In this document: positions 1 to 8,231 of the stretch, in pieces | Position numbering within the stretch: the first letter of the stretch is position 1 | How the letters are laid out: every line of letters begins with the position of its first letter | Origin: Knoellia aerolata DSM 18566 | GTDB taxonomy: Bacteria > Actinomycetota > Actinomycetes > Actinomycetales > Dermatophilaceae | NCBI RefSeq assembly: GCF_000768695.1 | Contig: NZ_AVPL01000008.1 | Coordinates: forward strand, 29,634-93,633 | Reading direction: 5' to 3' | DNA length: 64,000 bases | The notes under the pieces: generated by a model | Told to the model about the DNA's origin: nothing | Databases searched by the model: none | Seen by the model: only the letters and a program-made list of their open reading frames with translations | Translations under genes and position numbers: made by a program

Positions 1-2
1 AC

Positions 3-341
3 GTCGGGCTGGTCGACGACGAGGCGTACGCGGGCATGCTCGTGCGATCGCAGCAGGCCGGTCGCGGGCTCGCCCGGCGCGCCCTGGCGCAGACGCTGCG
101 CCAGAAGGGGGTGTCCGACGAGGTGGCAGAGGCCGTGCTCGAGGACGTCGACCCCGCGGACGAGGAGGAGCGCGCCCGGGCGCTCGTCGAGAAGCGCCTG
201 CGCCGCCTGCACGGCCTCGACGCCACCGTGCAGACCCGGCGGCTCGCGGGCATGCTCGCCCGCAAGGGCTACCCCTCCGACGTCTCGATGCGCGTCATCC
301 GTGAGGCGATCGCGGGGACGGCGGAGCACCAGCGGGACTGA
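3..341 (+). CDS. recX: RecX family regulatory protein, 5' end outside the window
   Basis: The reading frame is already open at the left edge and runs to a stop at 339-341, so only the C-terminal ~112 residues are seen. The visible part opens with VDDEAYAG, a typical RecX stretch, followed by two small three-helix repeats rich in Arg, Leu and Glu, and ends in HQRD. RecX proteins bind RecA filaments and damp recombinase activity; recA normally lies just upstream. An in-frame ATG at 36 exists but is probably internal, because the RecX-like sequence begins before it. The next gene is convergent and a strong hairpin separates them. Confidence 0.85.
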   Translation, partial: VGLVDDEAYAGMLVRSQQAGRGLARRALAQTLRQKGVSDEVAEAVLEDVDPADEEERARALVEKRLRRLHGLDATVQTRRLAGMLARKGYPSDVSMRVIREAIAGTAEHQRD

Positions 342-424
342 CGTCGGGCCCGAGGGGCCGGACCTGCCCTGACGTGGGCCGGCCGCGGGAGGGTCCGGGG
401 GGCGTTGGCCTCACCCGGACGCCA

Positions 425-458
425 CGAAGGGCGAGGACCGTGTGGTCCTCGCCCTTCG
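425..458. terminator. Bidirectional intrinsic terminator between recX and the YceI gene
   Basis: A perfect 15-bp stem starting CGAAGGGCGAGG closes on a 4-nt GTGT loop (arms 425-439 and 444-458). It sits between two convergent genes and can serve both. There is no long U run, which is usual for actinobacterial terminators. Confidence 0.8.
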
Positions 459-472
459 CTCCCTCGGGTCGG

Positions 473-1105
473 TCAGACCTGGGACGGGACCTGAGCGATC
501 GCCGAGATGTCGAACTCCAGCTTGACCTTCTCGCTGACCAGGACGCCGCCGGTCTCGAGGGCCGCGTTGAAGTTGAGGTTCCAGTCGGTGCGGTCGATGG
601 TCGTCGAGCCCTCGAAGCCGATCCGGGTGTTGCCGTACGGGTCCTTGGCGGACCCGGTCTCCTCGAAGTCGATGGTGACGGGCTTGGTGACGCCGTTGAT
701 CGTCAGGTCACCGGTGATGGCCCACTCGGAGCCGTCGCGGGCCACGTCGGTGGAGACGAAGGTCAGCGTCGGGTGGTTCTCGATGTCGAAGAAGTCGGGG
801 GTCTTGAGGTGACCGTCACGCTGCTCGCTGCCCGTGGTGACGGACGCGGCCTGGATGGTGACGTCGACCTTGGAGTTGGCCGGGGTGGCGGTGTCGACGT
901 GGGCGGTGCCCTCGAACTCGTCGAAGTTGCCGCGGACCTTGGTGACCATGGCGTGGCGGGCGGAGAAGCCCAGACGCGAGTGGCTCGGGTCGAGGACGTA
1001 GTCGCCGGAGATGTCGGAGACGAAGCTCGACGACGCCTCGGTGGCGGCGGGCGCCGACGTCGGGGCGGGGGTGGTGGTCTTGGCGGTGCGGGTGAACAGT
1101 CCCAT
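473..1105 (-). CDS. YceI family protein
   Basis: A 210-residue protein. The first ~28 residues are a Thr/Ala/Pro-rich low-complexity stretch with no signal peptide. A full YceI domain follows (about residues 30-205) with the family features GDYVLDPSHSRLGFSARH near its start, a central TFVSTDV strand and the GDLTINGVTKPV motif. YceI proteins form a lipocalin-like barrel that binds isoprenoid-type lipids; the physiological role in actinobacteria is uncertain. The ATG at 1103-1105 is chosen because GAAGGA lies about 8 nt upstream. The gene is monocistronic, ends at the shared hairpin, and has a promoter overlapped by a palindrome that looks like a MarR-type operator. Confidence 0.88.
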   Translation of the reverse strand: MGLFTRTAKTTTPAPTSAPAATEASSSFVSDISGDYVLDPSHSRLGFSARHAMVTKVRGNFDEFEGTAHVDTATPANSKVDVTIQAASVTTGSEQRDGHLKTPDFFDIENHPTLTFVSTDVARDGSEWAITGDLTINGVTKPVTIDFEETGSAKDPYGNTRIGFEGSTTIDRTDWNLNFNAALETGGVLVSEKVKLEFDISAIAQVPSQV

Positions 1106-1145
1106 GATCAGTCCTTCGGTGGTAGTGGTTGAACCTTCAATCGAT

Positions 1146-1177
1146 AGTCTGCACGACTTTGGTTGTCATGTCAACTA
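1146..1177 (-). promoter_or_regulatory. YceI promoter overlapped by a MarR-like operator
   Basis: Reading the minus strand, TTGACA (1174-1169) and CAGACT (1151-1146) are 17 nt apart, as in a housekeeping promoter. The -35 box lies inside an imperfect palindrome that reads GGTTG-N5-TCAACTA on the plus strand (1161-1177). The same pattern, in the same plus-strand orientation, covers the promoter of the flavin oxidoreductase operon at 61070-61086. Binding by a MarR-family repressor is an inference; no such gene is in the window. Confidence 0.6.
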
Positions 1178-1299
1178 TTGGACGAGGGGGCGGTGGGGGT
1201 GGGCACCTCGACGTCGGCGACGAGCCCTCGGACGGGGTCTGGTGCGGGTCGCCGCGGCGGGGGAGGCTGGGACCTCCGCACCCCGAAGGGAGGCCCTGG

Positions 1300-2283
1300 A
1301 TGAGCGCTGGCACGCGTCACGGTTCCGACCCGGTCCCGGCAGGATCCGCCTCGTCCGGGGGTTCGTCGCAGACCGGTTTCCGGTGGGTCACCGACGGGGG
1401 CCTGGAGACGGACCTCATCTTCCGTCACGGGGTGGACCTGCCGTTGTTCGCCGCCCACCCGCTGCTGTCGGACCCGCACGGCCGGTCCCTGCTCACCTCC
1501 CACTACTCCGGCTTCGCCGAGGTGGCATGTGCCGCCGGTGCCGGGCTCCTCCTCGAGACGCCGACGTGGCGGGCCAGTCCGGACTGGGTGGCGGCCCTCG
1601 GCGGCTCGCTCGCCGACGTCCTCCAGGTCAACTTCGAGAGCATCGTCTTCCTCGCCGGTCTGGCGGAGAACCTCGGGGCGTCGGGACACCTCACCCGCTC
1701 GCGGACCAGGGTCGTGGGCGTCATCGGTCCGCGCGGTGACGGCGACATCCGCAGCGCGACCGGCTCCGCCGACGAGTTCGCCGCGTACCACTCCTTCCAG
1801 GTCGGCGCCTTCGCCGAAGCGGGAGCCGAGCGGGTCACCGCCTACACGCTCACGAGCGTCTCCGAGGCGGTGGGCGTGGTCCAGGCCGCCCGCGACCACG
1901 ACCTCGAGGTCGCGATCTCGTTCACGGTGGAGACCGACGGGCGACTGCCCGACGGGACGCCGCTCGACGCGGCGGTCGAGTCCTTGTGGAGCCAGGCGCC
2001 GCCCGACGGCCTGCTCGTCAACTGCGCGCATCCGGCCCACGTCGCCGCCGCGCTCGACGAGGGTGACTCCTGGGCCGAGCGGGTCACCGGACTGCGGGTC
2101 AACGCCTCACGGCAGTCGCACGCCCAGCTCGACGCGGCCGAGGAGCTGGACGAGGGCGACCTCACCGACCTCGTGGCGGAACACCGGCGGCTGGAGGACC
2201 GGCTTCCCCGGCTGGAGATCGTGGGCGGGTGCTGCGGCACCGACGTCCGCCACGTCGCGGCCCTGTGGGGGGTCACCCCGTGA
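1300..2283 (+). CDS. Homocysteine S-methyltransferase family protein
   Basis: A 327-residue homocysteine-binding barrel. Members move a methyl group from S-methylmethionine or a similar donor to homocysteine, using zinc held by one Cys on a mid-protein strand and a C-terminal Cys pair. All three are visible: Cys242 in NCAHP and Cys311-Cys312 in GGCCGTD. The early TDGGLETDL motif marks the barrel start. The frame is open further upstream, but the ATG at 1300 has GGGAGG 9 nt before it, whereas the earlier ATG at 1129 has no such site and would put non-conserved sequence first. The exact methyl donor cannot be read from the sequence. Confidence 0.85.
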   Translation: MSAGTRHGSDPVPAGSASSGGSSQTGFRWVTDGGLETDLIFRHGVDLPLFAAHPLLSDPHGRSLLTSHYSGFAEVACAAGAGLLLETPTWRASPDWVAALGGSLADVLQVNFESIVFLAGLAENLGASGHLTRSRTRVVGVIGPRGDGDIRSATGSADEFAAYHSFQVGAFAEAGAERVTAYTLTSVSEAVGVVQAARDHDLEVAISFTVETDGRLPDGTPLDAAVESLWSQAPPDGLLVNCAHPAHVAAALDEGDSWAERVTGLRVNASRQSHAQLDAAEELDEGDLTDLVAEHRRLEDRLPRLEIVGGCCGTDVRHVAALWGVTP

Positions 2284-2310
2284 TCGACCGACGGCGACCC
2301 CGCGGGGCGC

Positions 2311-2351
2311 CGAGGACCCACGCGCGCCCGGCCGCGTAGCGTCGGTCCTCG
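2311..2351 (+). terminator. Possible terminator after the methyltransferase gene
   Basis: An 8-bp inverted repeat, CGAGGACC (2311-2318) with GGTCCTCG (2344-2351), has a 25-nt GC-rich interior in the 102-nt gap before the next gene. The loop is long, so the call is weak. Confidence 0.35.
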
Positions 2352-2385
2352 TGACGCACGAGCCCCTGCCCCGGTCCACCTCCGG

Positions 2386-3120
2386 ATGAGATCCCGAGCG
2401 GCGCGGGTGGCTCGGCTCGCCGGCGCGGACCGCACGGCCCGCCGCAACGCCTGGCTGGCCGCGGTCCTGGCCCTGGTCGCGGGAACGCTCAACTCCGTGG
2501 GCTTCGTCGCCGTCTCGGTCTACACGTCGCACATGACCGGCATCACCGCCTCGATCGCCGACCAGCTCGTGCGGGGTTCTCTCGGGCTCGTCGTCATCGG
2601 GGTCGAGGCCCTCGCCTCCTTCGTCCTCGGGGCGATGACCTGTGCCCTGGTCTTCAACTGGGGTCGCCGTCGGGGGCTCCGGGGCAAGTTCGCGAACGTC
2701 CTGCTGCTCGAGGCCGTGCTCGTCCTCGCGTTCGGAGGGCTCGCCGACCAGCTCGTCTGGGAGCACCGTGGTCATGTCTTCGTCGTCGTCCTCTGCTTCA
2801 CCATGGGTCTGCAGAACGCGACGATCACCAAGGTCTCCGACGCCCAGATCCGCACCACCCACGTGACCGGCATGGTCACCGACATCGGGATCGAGCTCGG
2901 CAAGCACCTCTACCGCAGCCGCATGCCCGGTGAGCCGCCCGTGCGTGCCGACCTGCGCAAGCTCGGCATGCTGGCCGGGCTCGTCACCCTCTTCCTCCTC
3001 GGAGGCGTGCTCGGTGCCGCGGGCTACCTCACCCTCGGCTTCCAGGTCCTCATCGTTCCGGCCCTCGTGCTCTTCGCTGTGGCCGTCCCGCCGGTGCTCA
3101 CCGACCTGCGGCGTCGGTGA
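2386..3120 (+). CDS. YoaK/DUF1275 family membrane protein
   Basis: A 244-residue integral membrane protein with about six hydrophobic segments. It carries the DUF1275 signature: an early [11 protein letters not shown] helix, a TSHMTG motif at the end of the first segment, the GLQNATI helix near residue 145 and the [12 protein letters not shown] motif soon after. The function of the family is unknown; transport or small-molecule sensing has been suggested. The ATG at 2386 has no convincing ribosome-binding site. It ends 22 nt before miaB and could be cotranscribed with it. Confidence 0.82.
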   Translation: MRSRAARVARLAGADRTARRNAWLAAVLALVAGTLNSVGFVAVSVYTSHMTGITASIADQLVRGSLGLVVIGVEALASFVLGAMTCALVFNWGRRRGLRGKFANVLLLEAVLVLAFGGLADQLVWEHRGHVFVVVLCFTMGLQNATITKVSDAQIRTTHVTGMVTDIGIELGKHLYRSRMPGEPPVRADLRKLGMLAGLVTLFLLGGVLGAAGYLTLGFQVLIVPALVLFAVAVPPVLTDLRRR

Positions 3121-3142
3121 GGCCCCGTACCCTGTGAGGGCG

Positions 3143-4660
3143 ATGACTGACCTCAAGACCTACGACGTGCGCACGCACGGCTGCCAGATGAACGTCCACG
3201 ACTCCGAGCGCCTCGCCGGCCTCCTCGAGACCGCGGGCTACGTCGACCTGGCCAGTGTCCCCGCGCCCGAGCGCCCCGACACGGCCGACGTCGTCGTCTT
3301 CAACACCTGCGCCGTGCGCGAGAACGCCGACAACAAGCTCTACGGCAACCTCGGGCAGCTGCGCCCGGCCAAGACGAGCAACCCCGACATGCAGATCGCG
3401 GTCGGTGGCTGCCTGGCCCAGAAGGACCGCGCGACCATCGTCACGAAGGCGCCGTGGGTCGACGTCGTCTTCGGCACCCACAACATCGGCAGCCTGCCGG
3501 CCCTGCTGGACCGCGCCCGCCACAACAAGCGCGCCGAGGTCGAGATCCTCGAGTCCCTCGAGACCTTCCCCTCGACCCTCCCGACGCGCCGCGACTCCGC
3601 GTACGCCGCGTGGGTGTCCATCTCCGTCGGCTGCAACAACACCTGCACGTTCTGCATCGTCCCCAGCCTGCGCGGCAAGGAGACCGACCGCCGCCCGGGT
3701 GACGTCCTCGCCGAGATCCGGGCGCTCGTCGAGCAGGGCGTCGTCGAGGTCACCCTGCTCGGCCAGAACGTCAACACCTACGGCGTCGAGTTCGGCGACC
3801 GCCTGGCGTTCGGCAAGCTGCTGCGGGCCTGCGGCGAGATCGAGGGCCTCGAGCGGGTCCGGTTCACCAGCCCGCACCCGGCGGCCTTCACCGACGACGT
3901 CATCACGGCCATGGCGCAGACCCACAACGTGGCACCGAGCCTGCACATGCCCCTGCAGTCGGGCTCGGACCGCGTCCTCAAGGCCATGCGCCGCTCGTAC
4001 CGCAGCGACCGGTTCCTCGGGATCATCGACCGGGTTCGCGACCAGATCCCGGACGCGGCGATCACGACCGACATCATCGTCGGCTTCCCCGGGGAGACCG
4101 AGGAGGACTTCGCCCAGACGCTGCGCGTCGTCGAGCAGTCGCGCTTCGCCAGCGCGTTCACCTTCCAGTACTCCATCCGTGCCGGCACGCCCGCGGCGAC
4201 GATGGCCGACCAGGTGCCGAAGGCCGTCGTGCAGGAGCGGTTCGAGCGGCTCGTCGCCCTCCAGGACGAGGTGTCGTGGTCCGAGAACCGCGCCATCGAG
4301 GGCAGCACCGTCGAGGTGCTCGTTGCTCCCTCCGAGGGCCGCAAGGACCGCGAGACCGCCCGGATGAGCGGGCGTGCCCGCGACAACCGGCTCGTGCACT
4401 TCGCCGTGCCCGAGGGCGGCGAGGTCGCCCGCCCCGGCGACGTCGTCAGCGTCGACGTGACCTACGGGGCGCCCCACCACCTCGTCGCCGACGGCGCCCT
4501 CCACGGCGGGACCTACGCCGTGCGCCGCACCCCGGGCGGCGACGCCTGGGCGGGCCTCCAGGACGCCCCCGTCCCGGGCAAGCCCGCGGTCAGCCTCGGG
4601 ATGCCCTCGATCGGCCGACCGGTGGCCTCGCCCCCCGCGCCGCCGGCCTGCGGGACCTGA
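3143..4660 (+). CDS. miaB: tRNA-2-methylthio-N6-dimethylallyladenosine synthase MiaB
   Basis: A 505-residue radical SAM methylthiotransferase that adds the 2-methylthio group to i6A37 of tRNAs reading UNN codons. The N-terminal UPF0004 domain binds the auxiliary cluster through Cys14, Cys56 and Cys90. The radical SAM cluster motif CNNTCTFC gives Cys164, Cys168 and Cys171, and a C-terminal TRAM domain covers roughly residues 380-460. The ATG at 3143 begins the conserved [13 protein letters not shown] start; longer versions of the frame only add unrelated sequence. Its substrate modification is made by MiaA, encoded 1 kb downstream in the same direction. Confidence 0.96.
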   Translation: MTDLKTYDVRTHGCQMNVHDSERLAGLLETAGYVDLASVPAPERPDTADVVVFNTCAVRENADNKLYGNLGQLRPAKTSNPDMQIAVGGCLAQKDRATIVTKAPWVDVVFGTHNIGSLPALLDRARHNKRAEVEILESLETFPSTLPTRRDSAYAAWVSISVGCNNTCTFCIVPSLRGKETDRRPGDVLAEIRALVEQGVVEVTLLGQNVNTYGVEFGDRLAFGKLLRACGEIEGLERVRFTSPHPAAFTDDVITAMAQTHNVAPSLHMPLQSGSDRVLKAMRRSYRSDRFLGIIDRVRDQIPDAAITTDIIVGFPGETEEDFAQTLRVVEQSRFASAFTFQYSIRAGTPAATMADQVPKAVVQERFERLVALQDEVSWSENRAIEGSTVEVLVAPSEGRKDRETARMSGRARDNRLVHFAVPEGGEVARPGDVVSVDVTYGAPHHLVADGALHGGTYAVRRTPGGDAWAGLQDAPVPGKPAVSLGMPSIGRPVASPPAPPACGT

Positions 4661-4729
4661 GCCACCAGGCACCCGGCACCCGGCGCCATGGGCGGACCGG
4701 ACCGGACGGCATACCCGCCCGCGACAGCA

Positions 4730-4761
4730 CGAGGCCCCGGACCGCCTGGTCCGGGGCCTCG
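4730..4761. terminator. Terminator between miaB and the antitoxin-like gene
   Basis: A perfect 14-bp stem starting CGAGGCCCCGGACC (4730-4743 with 4748-4761) closes on a GCCT loop between two convergent genes, so it can stop transcription from both sides. One copy of the octamer CGGCATAC lies just upstream at 4707. Confidence 0.8.
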
Positions 4762-4785
4762 CGTGTGTCGAGGAGATCGAGGGTG

Positions 4786-5001
4786 CTACTCGGCCGGGGG
4801 GTTCTCACCCTCGCCGGAGCCGATGCGCTCGTCCGCCGCAGCCTGTCCCTGATCGATGTGCTCGGAGAACCGACCGCCCGAGGCGCCGTCGGCGAGGTCG
4901 CCGCCGCGCTCCAGACCTTGGTCGCTGAATTCCTCGAGCTTGTCAGGGTTGTCCGCGGCCAGACTCTCCGCCTTCTCCTTGGCACTGTCAAAGAAACTCA
5001 A
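4786..5001 (-). CDS. MT0933-like antitoxin family small protein
   Basis: A 71-residue acidic protein beginning SFFDSAKEKAESLAADNP, with a DKLEEFSDQGLERGGDL middle and a polar tail. This matches the small actinobacterial MT0933 (Rv0909)-like antitoxin family. The start is taken as TTG at 4999-5001 because GAGAGGAG lies 5-10 nt upstream; there is no ATG or GTG in a sensible place. No toxin gene is adjacent: the neighbours are miaB (convergent) and def (divergent). It may be a solitary family member with another role. Confidence 0.65.
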   Translation of the reverse strand: MSFFDSAKEKAESLAADNPDKLEEFSDQGLERGGDLADGASGGRFSEHIDQGQAAADERIGSGEGENPPAE

Positions 5002-5127
5002 GGGGGCTCCTCTCTCTGGGCAACAGGGGTCCGCTCCCGGGGGAGCGGTCCACCCACCATGGACCTGTTGACCCACCGGCGCAAGGGGAGGTCGTGGGAC
5101 GGCCCGCGGATTTGCGACACTGGACCC

Positions 5128-5778
5128 ATGACGATCCGCCCCATCACCATCACCGGCGAGCCGGTGCTGCACCGCCGCGCCGAGCCGGTCGAGGTCATCG
5201 ACGACGGCATTCGCGAGCTCGTGGCCGACATGTTCGAGACGATGGACGCCGCCCGTGGTGTCGGGCTGGCCGCTCCGCAGGTCGGCGTGGGGCTGCGGAT
5301 CTTCACGTGGCAGATGGACAACCACGACGGCATCCCCGTTCGTGGCGTCGTCATCAACCCGTTCGTCTCGGCGGCCAAGCCGGTCGTCGGGGACCCCAGC
5401 CCGCAGGACGAGTCCGAGGGCTGCCTCTCCGTGCCCGGCGAGTCGTTCCCCCTGCGCCGGGGCGAGTCCGCCACGCTCACCGGGCTCGACCTCGACGGCA
5501 ACGAGGTCTCGTACGCCGCGACCGGCTGGTTCGCGCGGATGTTCCAGCACGAGTACGACCACCTCAACGGCTTCCTCTACGTCGACCGTCTCCAGGGCAA
5601 GTGGGCGCGCAAGGCGAAGAAGGCGGTCAAGGCGCAGGGGTGGGGCACGCCGGGCCTGACCTGGATGCCCGGCGTCGACCGTGACCCGTTCGGCCACGAC
5701 GACGAGGACGAGTACGACGACGACGAGGTGATCGCCGAGGGCGGGCACGCCCGCTCCGAGGACGAACTTGCCCGCTGA
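5128..5778 (+). CDS. def: Peptide deformylase
   Basis: A 216-residue metallohydrolase that removes the formyl group from new protein N termini. All three family motifs are present: GVGLAAPQVG (44-53), EGCLS (97-101) with metal ligand Cys99, and HEYDH (141-145) with the two His ligands and catalytic Glu. The last ~30 residues form an Asp/Glu-rich tail (DDEDEYDDDE) beyond the usual domain. The ATG at 5128 is the first start in a conserved N terminus. The 3' end overlaps miaA by 11 nt, so the two are translationally coupled. Confidence 0.95.
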   Translation: MTIRPITITGEPVLHRRAEPVEVIDDGIRELVADMFETMDAARGVGLAAPQVGVGLRIFTWQMDNHDGIPVRGVVINPFVSAAKPVVGDPSPQDESEGCLSVPGESFPLRRGESATLTGLDLDGNEVSYAATGWFARMFQHEYDHLNGFLYVDRLQGKWARKAKKAVKAQGWGTPGLTWMPGVDRDPFGHDDEDEYDDDEVIAEGGHARSEDELAR

Positions 5779-6697
5779 CGGCCCGCTCGTCATCGCGGTC
5801 GTCGGGCCGACCGCCAGCGGCAAGTCCGAGCTGGCCCTTCGGCTGGCCGAGGCGGTCGGCGGCGAGGTGGTCGGCGCCGACGCCATGCAGCTCTACCGCG
5901 GCATGGACATCGGCACCGCGAAGCTTCCCCTGGCGCAGCGGCGCGGCGTCCCGCACCACCAGATCGACGTCCTCGACGTCACCGACGAGGCGACGATCGC
6001 CGCGTACCAGGTGGCCGCCCGCAGGTCGGTCGCCGACGTCCGCGGTCGCGGCCTCCACCCCGTCGTGGCGGGGGGGTCCGGGCTCTACGTCCGAGCCGCC
6101 CTCGACCACCTCGAGATCCCGCCGACCGACCCGGAGGTGCGGGCGCGGCTCGAGGCCGAGGCGGAGGCGCAGGGTCCTGCGCCGCTGTTCGCCCTGTTGA
6201 CGGAGCGTGATCCCGTTGCGGCAGGACGCATCGGGCCACACAACGTGCGCCGGGTGATCCGGGCGCTCGAGGTCGTCGAGATCACCGGACGGCCGTTCAG
6301 TGCGACGATGCCGGAACGGCGCCATCTGCTGCCCACCGCCGTGCTCGGACTGCGCCCGCCTCGTGAGCTGCTCGACCTCCGCATCGACAGCCGGGTCGAG
6401 CAGATGTGGCGGGAGGGCCTCGTCGACGAGGTGCGCTCGCTCGTCCCCCACGGCATCCGGCGCGGACGCACGGCCTCCCGTGCACTCGGCTACGCCCAGG
6501 CGCTGGCGCAGCTCGACGGCACCATGACGCGGGACCGGGCGATCGCCGAGACGGCCCAGGCCACCCGGCGCTACGCGCGGCGCCAGGAGTCGTGGTTCCG
6601 TCCGGACCCGCGGATCCACTGGGTCGACCCCGGCGGCGCCGGCGCGCTCGACGACGCCGTGGCGTGGGTCGAGAAGGCGATCGCCGACAATGGCTGA
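5768..6697 (+). CDS. miaA: tRNA dimethylallyltransferase MiaA
   Basis: A 309-residue P-loop enzyme that transfers dimethylallyl to A37 of tRNAs reading UNN codons, making the substrate of MiaB. The P-loop GPTASGKS is at 13-20, and the DAMQLYRGMDIGTAK segment that follows is diagnostic. The start is TTG inside the end of def (11-nt overlap); it is the only start that keeps the short family N terminus. The gene also overlaps dapF by 8 nt, so def-miaA-dapF form a tight operon. Confidence 0.95.
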   Translation: MPADGPLVIAVVGPTASGKSELALRLAEAVGGEVVGADAMQLYRGMDIGTAKLPLAQRRGVPHHQIDVLDVTDEATIAAYQVAARRSVADVRGRGLHPVVAGGSGLYVRAALDHLEIPPTDPEVRARLEAEAEAQGPAPLFALLTERDPVAAGRIGPHNVRRVIRALEVVEITGRPFSATMPERRHLLPTAVLGLRPPRELLDLRIDSRVEQMWREGLVDEVRSLVPHGIRRGRTASRALGYAQALAQLDGTMTRDRAIAETAQATRRYARRQESWFRPDPRIHWVDPGGAGALDDAVAWVEKAIADNG

Positions 6698-7571
6698 CAT
6701 GACGACCTGGCGCTTCACCAAGGGGCACGGCACCGAGAACGACTTCGTCCTCGTGCCCGACCTCGACGCGCGCCTCGACGTCGACGCCGAGATGGCCCGC
6801 AGCCTCGCCGACCGCCGCGCCGGGATCGGGGCGGACGGCGTCATCCGCGTCGTCCCCACGGCATCGGCCACTGAGGAGTCGGTGCGCGCCATGGCCGAGC
6901 GCGCCCCGTGGTTCATGGACTACCGCAACGCGGACGGGTCCGTCGCCGAGATGTGCGGCAACGGCACCCGCGTCTTCGCTGCCTACCTGCGTCGTGAAGG
7001 CCTCGAGGGGGCGGACGAGTTCGAGATCGCCACCCGTGGGGGCATCAAGGGCATCCGCATCGAGGGCGAGATGATCGCGACGAACATGGGCAGGTGGCGC
7101 TTCCTCGACCCGGACCGCGCCGCGGCGGACGGCTTCGACTCCCTCGTCCACGTCGACGGGGGCGACGAGCCCTGGTCGGCGCTGTCGGTCGACCTGGGCA
7201 ACCCGCACACGGTCGTGGCCCTGCCCGAGACGGTCGTGCTCGCCGACGTCGACCTGACCCGTGCGCCACACGTGAAGCCCGATCCGTCGAACGGCACCAA
7301 CGTCGAGCTCGTGCGGGTCCTCGGCGACGCCCACATCGCCATGCGCGTGCACGAACGAGGCGTGGGTGAGACCCGCTCGTGCGGTACCGGCGTCTGTGCG
7401 GCTGCCCTGGCGACCAGCTTCTGGGCCGGTGACGCCGAACCCACCCGCGACTGGACGGTCGACGTGCCGGGCGGCCGGCTGCGGGTGCGGGCGCTTCCCG
7501 GCCACCAGGTCGAGCTCGCCGGCCCTGCTGCCCTCATCGCCGACGGCACCGTGGACCTCTCCGCCCTCTGA
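6690..7571 (+). CDS. dapF: Diaminopimelate epimerase
   Basis: A 293-residue cofactor-free epimerase that converts LL- to meso-diaminopimelate for lysine and peptidoglycan synthesis. The catalytic Cys pair is visible as Cys89 in MCGNGTR and Cys231 in SCGTGVC. The N-terminal FTKGHGTENDFV motif and the GNPHTV segment are typical. It is the last gene of the def-miaA-dapF run and overlaps miaA by 8 nt. The next gene is convergent with only 9 nt between, and I see no separate terminator. Confidence 0.95.
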   Translation: MADMTTWRFTKGHGTENDFVLVPDLDARLDVDAEMARSLADRRAGIGADGVIRVVPTASATEESVRAMAERAPWFMDYRNADGSVAEMCGNGTRVFAAYLRREGLEGADEFEIATRGGIKGIRIEGEMIATNMGRWRFLDPDRAAADGFDSLVHVDGGDEPWSALSVDLGNPHTVVALPETVVLADVDLTRAPHVKPDPSNGTNVELVRVLGDAHIAMRVHERGVGETRSCGTGVCAAALATSFWAGDAEPTRDWTVDVPGGRLRVRALPGHQVELAGPAALIADGTVDLSAL

Positions 7572-7580
7572 GCGGTCCCG

Positions 7581-8210
7581 CTACCGCGCCCCTGCGTCCA
7601 CCCGGAGGACGCGGAAGCCCTTGGCGGACCCCTGGCGACCACACGGCATACCGAGCTCGGCCTCGATCCAGCGTTGGAGGCTGTCGGACCCCAGGTTGCG
7701 CTGGACGACGAGGTAGGCCGACCCGCCGGGGGCGAGCCGGGGCAGCCACTCGCGCAGCAGGTCGTGCAGGGCCGCCTTGCCGATGCGGATCGGCGGGTTG
7801 GACCAGATGAGGTCGTATGCCGCGTCGCTCGGCACCGCGTCGGGGGTCACCGCGCGCACGTGGTCGAGGCCGAGGGCCTGCGCGTTGCGGGCGAGGAGGT
7901 CGACGCTGCGCTCGTTGACGTCGACCCCGAGGACGTCGGCGTGCTCGGACAGCAGGCCCAGGGTCAGGGCGATGGGCCCCCACCCGCAGCCGAGGTCGAG
8001 GAAGCGGCCGGAGGGTGGGGGGTCGGGGACCTCGTCGAAGAGGACGGCCGTCCCCTTGTCGACCCCGCCGGGGCTGAAGATGCCCGGGGCGACCTCGACC
8101 GTGACCGCGCGGCCCGCGAGGGTGACGTCGAGCGGCCGGCGCTCGTCCGGGCTGGCCGGGGACGCGGTGAAGTAGTGGTCCACCGAATCCGTTCGCCCCG
8201 AGCTGGTCAT
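7581..8210 (-). CDS. Class I SAM-dependent methyltransferase (RsmC/RlmG-like)
   Basis: A 209-residue methyltransferase. The SAM-binding motif DLGCGWGPIAL and the NPP-type motif SNPPIRIG, typical of N-methyltransferases acting on rRNA bases, are both clear. The length matches the single-domain, C-terminal-half type of RsmC/RlmG proteins common in actinobacteria, so 16S or 23S rRNA guanine N2 methylation is likely but unproven. The ATG at 8208-8210 is chosen with AGGG about 8 nt upstream; the frame stays open far upstream, but that sequence is antisense to hflX. It diverges from hflX with only 21 nt between start codons, so the promoters must overlap the coding sequences. Confidence 0.8.
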   Translation of the reverse strand: MTSSGRTDSVDHYFTASPASPDERRPLDVTLAGRAVTVEVAPGIFSPGGVDKGTAVLFDEVPDPPPSGRFLDLGCGWGPIALTLGLLSEHADVLGVDVNERSVDLLARNAQALGLDHVRAVTPDAVPSDAAYDLIWSNPPIRIGKAALHDLLREWLPRLAPGGSAYLVVQRNLGSDSLQRWIEAELGMPCGRQGSAKGFRVLRVDAGAR

Positions 8211-8231
8211 AGATGAGACCCTAGACGGAAC

